A model generated the notes under the pieces. That model made no database searches. It was given only the letters and a program-made list of their open reading frames with translations, and had not been told where the DNA came from. A program made the position numbers and the translations under genes. Below are positions 38,871 to 50,800 of a stretch of DNA of 64,000 nt, piece after piece. The stretch is taken from NCBI RefSeq assembly GCF_905163445.1, contig NC_053190.1, positions 7,442,501 through 7,506,500 on the forward strand. Reading direction: 5' to 3'. Position 1 is the first letter of the stretch. Each line of letters opens with the position of its first letter. The stretch comes from Pararge aegeria (Eukaryota > Arthropoda > Insecta > Lepidoptera > Nymphalidae).

Positions 38871-41800
38871 TTAGATTTTAATAGCGAAAATATTAATAAG
38901 AAGCGCTGAGATGACTAGAAGAAAACTTGATGCCAATCCGTTGACTCCTGAAACATAGACAACAAATTATTTTAATACCACCGAGTATTGAAATCGTAAA
39001 CTAAAAATTTATTTTTCTTATTTTGTAAAAATCTCGCCATATCTACAAGAAATGTTAATAATGACGTCACATAATCTCTTCCTCGTATCCACTAGGAAAC
39101 ATTTAATTTAATGGGCGACCTATTGCTCATCATGTTGATCGGCTACGAGCAACCTTCATTATCTGTCTATGTGTATTGACCAGTTGGTCGACATTCCGCC
39201 AGAAAAATTATTGTTGATTTCAGATGAAAGTTGAAACAAACAACCCGTTGTACCCATTATTCAATGTTGTCGAGTGTAAACTCAGCGTACACTTTGACAA
39301 CACGTGCCGTTCTTGTTGGGCGGCCATTGTTGATACAAGATGTTATGATATAAGAGAAAAGCGGCCAGCGCTTTCTTGGGTTGGCAAAGAAGAGCATTTT
39401 ATTTTTAACAAACGATAAATCATACGTAAGTACTTCGTGGTAACTAGACAACTAGATAAAAATTATAGTAATTACAGATCATCCCAGGAAATCGCTTTAA
39501 TGCCTAAAGATTCGCAAATTTGAGATAAGTATATTCAAGTATCGTTATATTCGTCATATGTTGGAAAACGGCATTATTTAAGGGCAGCAGCAAGAACATC
39601 TGCGAAAACTTGAAGGGCCACAAACTTTTAGTCTTTAGGTTATATCAAACAGAACAATAACGAATCTAGAAACGTGGGTGGGCTGATAACTTTACACGCG
39701 CTCAAGTTAATACTACAAATAAATTGTGACTAGAAAACTTTAGACTCATTTAATCAGACTTAAAGATGTCTTAGACTTAATGTAGTTGTTTTTTTTTTAA
39801 TTAGTAGATTGTTAAACAAGACGAAAACACCCCATTCTCACACGGGTTATTTATCGCACTAGCGTAGCGTTTGTTAGTGAGAGATGAGCGTTATGCATAT
39901 TTCATCACATTAGCGTATAATTTTAGTGAACTCGTTTCTGGAGAAACTGTCGGCGCGAGCGACAGGGCGATTTTTAAGTTGTAACTAATTGTGAGTGTTG
40001 TTAGGTAGGTACAGAATGTAAGGGAACTTGTAGCTCTAGAGAAAGATATTAAGAGGGGTGTATTGTATACCTAATAGTAAATTACAGTAGGGTTCTTATA
40101 AAATTGATCAGATATTTATGAGAAATAAAATATATAAGTGCAGAAATGTAATTTAGAACAGGTGGGTAGGAAAACTGGATAGCTACAAGGGGTGATAGAC
40201 TTACTATTGCCGGGGGTGGCTTCAGTAGAAGTGTAGTCTTCGAAGTTCTCCGTCGTGGACACCTCTGCGTCGACAACCGCACGTTAGTATAAACAACACG
40301 AGCAAACTTATACATAATAGCTTGTTGCAATAAGAGCCTGACTACGAAGAAGGTACTAGCAGTTTGTTGGGGTGCTTTCGAATGAGTCTTGTTGAAGGCA
40401 TTTACTGAGGACATCAAACGCGGCGGGTCAGGCCTTTGGCATAGTAAGTCAACTCTGCGTTCTGACAGCAGGTGCATGGACTTGGAGAGTGCGCTCTCTA
40501 CTCGCAATGCTTACGTTAGTCCAGCTCGGCTTTGCTTGCGCGCTGGTACTTTCAATGAGTATACAAAGATGTGTCATTACACACTATTATTAAAGAAGTA
40601 ACTGGTTTCGTCTCCAATTTCAAGAAAATTATTAATTTTGTTATTAAATTAATATAGTTTATTTTCTTTAAAAGTTAACAAGTATTTAAAAAATAAACCA
40701 TATAAATTAATTGTTTTTGTCTGAATATTACGTTTTTGCTATTCCATATTGATTTCCGTTTAAATCAACCTTTTATTATATAGCTTTTGAAATAGCCTGG
40801 CAGTAAATTAAATATCTCAAAAACAAGACTCATGCTCATTACAGACATCACATTTAATGTTTACAGTAGTAAACCATAGTTTAGCGTGTTACTAATTAAT
40901 ATTAACAAAATGCTGTTATTTTAAGCTTAAGCAACAATTTTACTTAAAATTCTAGAATAAACAACAAAGATTCATAAATCTACCGCGCTTATCAGAAATA
41001 AAAAAAAATATTGTTTTTACTCATTATGAACGTAACATGCACATTTCCATCAGGTTCAGGTATCCTCTTAATTATTTTAAATCCTCAGACCTCCATTCCT
41101 CAGACCTTTTTAATAAATTTTCTGTTTTTTTTATCATGGAATGTTATTTTACATACATTAAAAGGTGCTCCCACGGTGACTTACATTAAAAAAGTTTATT
41201 TATTCACATTATTAATTAAATAAATTAAATAAATATTATGAATAATTAATAAATTGTCCAAGACATTTAAAAGGTTATTTAGAAACAGCCTGTAAAACCT
41301 ATACATTTTTGTATGTATTTTAAAAGTTTATAAATTTGGTATTACCTTCAAGTGTAAGTAAAACACTATAAATAAATTATAAAATGACCTGTACTGTAAT
41401 GTATCACAGATATTCGATAGATAAGTCTACACGGTGGCAGACTGACGCTCCAAAGAGGGGATCTCAGTCGAATCGGATATGGTTCGTAGAATGAAGATGG
41501 CATTCACAACCTAAATTCCAATGACCTTGTAGGCATACATTTTTTAACAGAGTTCATACATTTCCTATTTCCTGCCCCCAGTGGGTACGCTCATGAATGT
41601 GTACTTACATCAAGAGTCGATGTCGATTCTTAACTTTGTTGCCAGTTGTCATGTTAGACTGTACCTATTACTTTATGTTTTATTGTAATTACATTAAAGT
41701 GTCCCTTCTAACATTTCTAAGACTTATGTAAAATTATAACATACTTGATGCTTCATAAAGCCGTGTTATTTTGTACTGCTCGAGCGTGGTGTTCCTGTAG

Positions 41801-44800
41801 AACAGTTCGCAGCTGATCTCCGCACCGTCTGCATCACTTTTACTCATTGTCACGTTATTGATGGCGTCGTATGTGCTGTTATCTTGATCTATTACTGTGT
41901 CATTGGTGGTTAGAACTTCACTGGAATTTATAAACAAAAACACTTGTAGGCGTCGATCAGGAAATTCTTAAACATAGATACAAAATATATGAGAAAAAAT
42001 GCCGGTTTTTGTTTATAAGTATTTAGTATACCTACTTATCTCTCATGTTTTAAAAATGTTGAATAATTGAGTACTAATAGATACTAATAATAATAATAGA
42101 CTACTTTTCAGTATGGTTTTTATATTTATAATAGTGCATGTATAATGCACTTTTATTAATTATCTAATTATAATAATCATTAGATTTTAATATACCCAAA
42201 AATGCCGCGTAAACAATTACTTCAATCCGCGTGACGTCATGTCTGTGTAAATGAAGCAATCGAGTGAATAGACGCTTTTTAATAGTTCCGCTTTACATCC
42301 TTACATACTTCTGTTACTACGCCAAATTAAATATTCATTAATGTTCCACGAATTAAGAAATAAACGGTTAGCATGACGAAATAGCGAATGATTATATTCA
42401 AATTTTCCGATTTACTTTTGCTAGGATAATTTAGTTTAAATAACACCAATAACTTTTATTTATCTTTTTGACAGCCTAATGGCGCAGTGGGCAGCAACCC
42501 TGCTTTGTCAGTCGCTTTGGACATACTTACAGACTTCTTTTACTACGCTGAATAAAATATTCATTAATGTTCCACGAATTAAGAAATAAACGGTTAGCAA
42601 GACGAAATAGCGAATGATTATCTTCAATTTCTCCGATTTACTTTTGCTAGGATAAATTCAGGCAAGGCTCAGTCAAATGCTGTGGGTTCGACCGTTGGAT
42701 TCCCACAACTGAGAAATATTCGTGTGATGAACATTAATGTTTTTCAGTATTTATGTATATTGTATTCATAAAAATATTCTTAGTACCCATATTACAACAT
42801 ATTATGCTTACTTTGGGGCTAGATGGCTGTGTGTTATGCCGTAGTATATTTATTTATTATTATTTTTTCTTCTACATTTCTTTAAATAAAAAGAAAGTAA
42901 CCGTGGTAAGAACGCTGTCAGTAGTGTATGCTTTGACAGTGCTAGTAACACACAGATGACGTCACACATCTGTGTTTCGTTAGAAGTGAACCACAGTTTA
43001 AAATACGATTATTTTTAATGTTTATTTGTTGATTTAAATTTATGAATAAATGTTATTTCACTAAGATATTATTTGAACGATGTAACGGTCGTCCAATTAA
43101 TCTTCAAAGTCAAAGTCAAACATATCTTTGATGTTGTTGGTCGTACATTACATGAAAAATGTATACAATTGCATAAAATTCTACAATAAACTACCAATTG
43201 TCATCTTGGAGATGTCTCTTAAAAAGTTCAAAGTTTGTATTAAACGTAAGCTTATAGAAAAGTCCTATTATAGTATAAAGGACTACGTAAACGATAAAAA
43301 AGCTTGTGTGTAAATTATTGCTCTAACCAGGTTGCTCTTCTAATAATTTAAAATGACATTGTGAGATGGTGACAACAAAAAAAAAACACCCAGCTAAGTT
43401 TGTTGTGGGCTTCTTCTTAGACCAGGACGCGTTTGGAACCCTCGTAGCTTTAGTTTTAAGTTTACGAATGTGGTTATCGCCATCATCTCACTACCGTGTG
43501 GTTCTTATGTACGCATCAAAAGTGCCACCTGTGGGCCTACTTGAATAAAGATATTTTTGACTTTGACTTTGACTTTATACACGGTAGTGAGATATTAGCG
43601 ATAACCATGTTCGTAAACTTAAAACTACGAGGCTGCTACGAGGGTTCCACACGCGATCTGGTCTAAGTAGAAGCCCACAACTAACTTAGCCAGGTGTTCT
43701 TCTTTATATCTCACACAGAGCAACCTGGTTAGAGCTATACTTCACATCAAAGCTTTTTTATCGATTACGTAGTCCTTTAAACTATAATAGGACTATTCTA
43801 CAAGCTTAAGTTTAATACAAACTTTGAACTTTTAAAGAGACCTCTCCAAGAGCACAATGCGGACGCACGATTTAATTTTTATTTCAGTGCAATATTCCAA
43901 ACATAAAAAGCTTTGTGAATGTAATAACGTAATTTATCTTTAGATATAAGATCTATATAGACAAAATTAATACGCACTTATTGACAGTTATCACGAGAAC
44001 AGGATACGGCGCCACATTTGTCGCTTCACAGGTGATCAGGATATCTCTGTCATCATCTTCATCTGGACCGTCTTCAACTTCTGTGATGTTTAGCACCAGC
44101 TCACCCTTCGCTGATGGAAAACATCGAATTTAGGAAGGTTATTGTTATATATGTACTATTTTTTAAATAAATAATATGTACGTATTTTTAGTACTTTGCG
44201 CACCGCTTAATCAAGTGAGTCCATTTCTTGAAATTGTTGCCTGGAAGGAATCATTACAAGTGACAAGGCCGATTTATTCAAATAACTTCTACTTTTGTTA
44301 TTATTTTTTAAATCTATTTTGTTTAATGTTCAATAAAGTATTTTTGATTGATTGATCGATTGATATTATAAATACGAAAGCCTGTTAAGTAGTAAGTCGT
44401 TGATCCGTACAGAAAAAGAACAATGAGGTTAAGCAGTGCTTTAGTGCAAGTATGAAGTGCACGATTCTGCAATAAAGTTATATAATTTTTTTTGTGCAGC
44501 TACTAGCTTCAGGGCGGCGGAGTGGCATAGGTTCAAAGACTTGTTTATTTATTTATTTAATATACACTTTATTGTGCCCCAAATAAATAATACAAAGTTT
44601 ATCTTTGGACTTTGGATATTACTGCGTTTTGGCCGGGCTTAAACGTTAACAAAGCACCTTACGGACGACATGACAACAATAACACCAAGATTTGACTAAA
44701 CTTAAAAGCGACTACGTATAATCGTCAACTATGCGTTTTTTATACCAAGCCACTGGGAAAAACGTTGTTTTAACGTTTTGTTTTATACGCGTGCGCTGTC

Positions 44801-47800
44801 TTAATAGCGGCACTTTGTTAAATTAAAAAAAAAGGTGATTTTAATTGTAATTTTAGGCGTAACCTACTCTTTCTTGTAAGTCCTTGAAAGAAAGAGACAG
44901 TCGTATGTAAAAAAGCCTACATAACCGGACGTACGGGAAATTGTAATTTTAGGCGTAACCTACTCTTTCTTGTAAGTCCTTGAAAGAAAAAGACAGTCGT
45001 ATGTAAAAAAGCCTACATAACAGGACGTACGGGAAAGGTCTACACAGCAACACACAAGGTTTAAACAGCTAGTTCATAATACAAGTGTTTTGTGGTAAAA
45101 GTACCCAGTTACTCACAGAATACAATGAGATCGTCGTGCTGTCGTTTTTCATCTTCTATAGCCGATACTTCACATTCGTAAGTGCCCGAACTGTCTGGTG
45201 TCACGCTTTTCAGTAAGATATCATCATTCTCCATTATTTCTGAAACAATTTACTTTAATATTATTATAGATATTATGTCATGGTTCGATAAATTCAAGAA
45301 TCGAATTTGAAATGCACATCGAGGCTATGGTCCCTTGCTACTAATGCCAGTTATGCCAGTAAAGGTTCATCTATCAGCACTTTGATCTATTTGAGGTTGG
45401 AAGAATTTACGAAACTCGTATGTATTTGTAAAAGCATTAAAAGCCTTTTTTTGTTCAAACCACCCGTACGGTGTAATAAGTTAAAAAACGTGAAATTTGT
45501 ACGACATTTCAACTTAACAACAAAATATAAATTAACGGCTTTGTGCATTTTTAATTTAGTTTTTTTTTTAAATTCCTATGTATTGCTTATACCTTTTAAT
45601 TGTGTGCAATAAAGAATTTATCTATCTAAAGTTAGCGAAATCTAGTAATAAATACAGAATGCTGTTATTAAAATTTGTTATTGAAAAGGTAACAAAAATT
45701 ACTCTTACCAATGCCATCTTTTGCTGTCACAGGCGGCTGCCCTGCTATCCTTTGGTAAAGTAAGATGGGTTCATCCTCAGATTCATCCATTTCAGTGAAC
45801 CACCATTTCACAGTCAAACCTTGCGCGGTCTCATTCGAACTTAATTCATATCCGCATTGCAAAAGAACGTCTGCTCCAGACTCTACTGCGTCAGGTACTG
45901 AAAACTCGGTTATCGATAATTGCCGACTGCCTGAAAATTAAGAAAAGGTTTTTAAAAACATTTATTAAGCTTATAATACAATGTTTGTATCTTAGTTTGT
46001 TAAGGTCAAATCTCGCAACTGAATTTTAAAACAGGTATCGTATCGGGGATGCCAATTGTACCTTATGCATATTTAAAGAATTATTCTTAATTCAATATGG
46101 CGGACGAAATACATTGTATTTTATGCATCTCCATGGGCAAGGGTTTGCTTGTGAATAATATATATTTCACTTCTCATGCTCTTATAGTCGTACTTTAGGC
46201 TATGTAGGTGGACTAAATCTTAATTTTATGCACTTGTGCATAAAAGTATGTATCTAATTATAATTGATTTTCAGGCTCTAGGTAGATTGATCATCTTACG
46301 TTGATACCTATGGAGAGGGTAATTTTTTTTTGAAGCAAAGAGTATATAAACACTACGTTGTTTGTTAAATCCGTTTTTCTTATAATAGTCATTTATTCCG
46401 TGATGTTTCAAATACCCGCGTTCATGAATAAATGGTGGCAACGACAATAAAATAATAACGTAGGTAGGTAATATCCGTACATCATCACTAGTCGCGTGGA
46501 CCATTCATGTAATCTGTGCTGCGTGCTGTGTGGAGAATATGAACAATTGGCGGGAAATCACGAAACTAATAGGTAAGTAGTTTTTTTTAATCTTTTCTAT
46601 TTTCATATAAGGAATTTGTATTTGTGATTCTATTACTATGTAGTTTTTTTTTTTTATACAGGGTCTCTCCCAAAACTTGACGATAAAATGGTACTTAATG
46701 GATTTTTTTCCTTATTTTTCCCAGAACTGCTATGAGATGGCCTCTCGGCTGGTACCATTTTATCGTCAAGTTTTGGGACACACTGTATATATAATCCATT
46801 CTATGTATCATTTTGTTCAACGATTTATTTTATCTTTTTTAGAAAGAATTTATTTTATTTCTTCGCAATCAAAATAAAAAACAGTGCTAAATTTGGTCAT
46901 AAAACCCATTTCGACGTTCATTTAAATATTAAATTTTGATCTGTTCTGAGAATCTAACCTTACACCTCGAACGAATTTCCTAGCAATCAAAGTGAAAAGC
47001 AGGGTGTGTTGTAACTCGGTCATAAAACTGGATTGTTTTATGTCCTTGTATCACAGTCTATTATTAAAATAATTTTATTAAAATATGAGACCAGTAGCTA
47101 AATTAGACTTAACTAACCTAACTTAAGTGGACTGAGTATTGAATATGAATACTTTGTAATTTAACAAAGGCACTCAATTTTGTGGTATTACCTATTAAGG
47201 TGGTAAATTGTAACCATGAAACAGCTTGGTATAGTGATTAATTAAAATACAACAATTGATTAAATTATTTATGGCAACACTAATAATCAATTAGTTAATG
47301 AGATTTCTGGTTTTAATTTGATAATTTTACTGTGTTACATCCGTTTTAAATATGATACTAACATTCCGTTGCAAAACTGTAGGAAGGTAACTTAAAGTCA
47401 ATGAAGGACTTCTTCCTAAAGATCCTTGCGGCCAAGGATTAAAAGTAACATTAAAGCAACAACAAAAATTAACATATCTCCATCAGTAATAGACTGGTTT
47501 CGGAGTTACCTCAATGGCCGTCGACAGCGCATTCAGATTGACGAGTCTTTTTCGTCTTGGTGTGATGTAGGGGTACCTCAGGGTGGCGTGTTATCTCCTT
47601 TACTTTTTTCTATTTTCATTAACTCTATTACTCAAAACATCTCTTCTCTCTATCACATGTATGCAGATGATATCCAAATATATCGCTCATCTACCCTTCA
47701 AAATCTTGGTTCTGCTATTGCAGCTATAAATAATGATATGGCTGCAATTTCTGAGTGGAGCAGGCAATATGGGCTAAAGGTCAATCCTGCAAAATCAAAA

Positions 47801-50800
47801 GCTATCGTTATTGGTAGCTCAGGAATGATCGCGAGGGTTGATTGGCTGAGCATTCCTTCTGTTATTTATAATGGCATCGCTATTCCTTTTTGTGACTCTG
47901 TGAAAGATCTTGGTGTATACCTCGACCGGGAATTGTCATGGACAGTGCATGTCAAAGAGCTGAGTCAGAAAGTGTTTGTGGCGATGAGCTCGTTGCGAAG
48001 GCTGCAATCATTTCTTCCAATTCCGACCAAAGTTATGCTAGCACATTCTCTTTTTCTATCTATTCTCGATTATGCGGATGCAAGCTTTCTTAATCTGACC
48101 GAGGATCAGCTTAATAAACTTGAGCGTCTTCAAAATCTTGCTATTCGGTTCATATTTGGCCTTCGCAAATATGACCATGTTTCCGTATTTCGACAAAAAC
48201 TCAAGTGGCTTCCTATTCGTCGTCGCCGGGATATGCATGTACTTTCTCTTCTGTACTGTGTGTTATTTCATCTAAATACTCCCTCGTATTTAAAAGAGAA
48301 GTTCACTTTTCTTGGTGAGCAATCTGGTGTAAGATCGTGCCGTGCGCTGACGCTGTGTATGCCTTATCATAAGACAAAATTTTATAAGCGTTCGTTTAGC
48401 GTACGAGCTGTGGAATTGTGGAATGCGCTTCCATTGAGCATACGACGATCCAAATCACTGGCGATATTTAAAAGAGCAGTTAAGGCCCATTATATTGTTA
48501 ACGACTTTTAATAGTATGTATATATGTACTTACTCATTTATTGTATGTTAAAGTATTTAATTATGTAAGTGTTGTTTTATATATATTAGTTTATTTTTAT
48601 ATTTATTTATTTATTATATTATTTACTTTTTATCTATTTGTGCACACTAGTTTATGTGTTGGCATGTAGTTATTTGCATGTATGTATTTTAATATTTGTA
48701 CCACCAGCAGTCTATTCTCCTCTTTTTTTTTTTTCCTAATTCTAAGGTTGCCTGGCAGAGATCGCTATTAAGCGATAAGGCCGCCTTTTGTATTACTACT
48801 TCTTTCGATGTTTCTGTTTTTGTTATATTTTAAATGTTGTGGTATACAAATAAAGAGTTTAATAATAATAATAATAATAATAACAAAAGTTGATTAAAGT
48901 GTAATATTTTCAGAAAATGTGTGTAGACGTTAGTGTGGTACCCACAGCCGATGCCTCCCATCAGACCAACTTAACCTAGACTATAGCAACGAGCGGTATA
49001 TGCTCGTGGAATGATAACTTTTAATCTCATCATATCAGCTCACTACTATTACTGGGGTTAAAGCCGTAGTCCACCACGCTGGCCCAGTCCGGATTGGTCC
49101 CTTGAGAACATTATGGAGAACTCTCAGGCATGCAGGTTTCCTCACGTTATTTTCCTTCACCGTTGAAGCAAGTGATATTTTAATGGCTTAAAACGCACAT
49201 AACTTACAAAAGTTAGAGGTGGGATCCCTGGATTTGAACGAAATGAAGTGGAAGTACTAACCACTGGGCTATCACCGCTTCTAAACGCACTTTTAAACTA
49301 GTCAAGTGTAATATATCATAGTTGTTCACGTAACTATCTAATTTAAAAATATCCTATTCATCTATTTGATTTACAACATTGTCCACCTACAAGGGCAATT
49401 ACCTATTAAATCGTACTGGTCCTATCGGAATGTGCAATTTATGAACAGAGACGTACCTACGAGTAGCTAAAATAAAAGTAAGAGCTTCACAATGCTGGGT
49501 GTTCTTATTTTTTTTATTGTCCGACAAGTTAGGCATTGACTGGTGGTAAGCGATTGAACGTGATGATCTAGTCTTAGATTTTTAGCATGCTTTTCGTGAC
49601 AGAATTCGTCCGGGTAAGTGCAACCGCTTTTGTTACAGTAATTTAATAAAGTGGGTAAATAACCAAACTTTTGACAACTATAAATTCATATTTGTCAGAT
49701 ATTTTATTAAATACTAGCTGTTGCCCGCGACTTATTTTGCGTTTGATTTGGTTTTTTGATGTGGCATTCAATTTAGTTGTAGGTCTAAAAAATTTAAAGT
49801 ATTCAGTATAGCTAAGCCTTAAATGAGGGGTTTGCTGCTGTCCGCTGAGTAGTTCTGTCCTCTATCTACAAACACATTCATCAGATCTACACAAACATTA
49901 GGCAAAATTAAACACATATTACAAACTCTATAGTACAAAAATATTTATTTAAATCGGTTATAATTTGAAGGAGTTATGGTGTAAAATCGTCAAACACTTT
50001 CATCAATATGTGTACAAAGTTTCATGAGGATCGGTTAAGTAGTTTTTGCGTAGGGAGTATGGATTAACAACCATATTATATGGATGTTCATAACATTGAG
50101 TTGGTGGGTATTTTAATATAAATACGACTGCGTTATCGATGCGCCTCAGTCCTACATGGACTCGAACGATGAAAAGATACCTCCCGGTGTCTGAGTCTTT
50201 TATCATTTATTTCTGCCGCAAAGCAGCATTGGTGCAACTCTGAGTTCCGGGCTGGAGTGTAATAACTGGAAAAAGGGGCTTAGCATCTACGCCTCAGGTT
50301 GATGGACATATGACGGCATGTTGCAGGAGACCCGTAAGGGCATTCTATGCTTAATTTTGCCTTGTTTATAGGAGATGGTTTTCCACTTAGGTACCATGAG
50401 GTAGGCCATCTGCTAGGTCCGTCAACGATCACTATAAAAAAATGGTAGCAGGCAACCTGTTAGTTGTATAGCAGTTACATTAAACCCATTCTCCCAATCG
50501 ATTTCTACGCGAAATCCGTTGGGTGCTATCTAGTCTAGATATCTAGTATTTCTTAAGATCATTTGACCTTTAGATAGAGCAATGAGCAAAGTTGTTACGA
50601 AATAATACGCATTGACAACCATAACATCAGCTGTATCTAGAAAGGTTAAATTGGTTCAGGAATTACTATGGCAACAGCAAAAAGATTATGGTCCTAGATA
50701 ATATTAAAACAATAATTCACATATACCTCAATACGCACACACATACACGTGATAGCGGGATTCCAGTCATGCAGACCGGCAGGGACCCTTATATATCTGA

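Noticed and set aside
40082..40507. A 141-codon open frame on the minus strand within the last large Ig intron
   Set aside because: The translation has no recognisable domain, is compositionally odd, and lies inside an intron between well-supported exons. Treated as chance.
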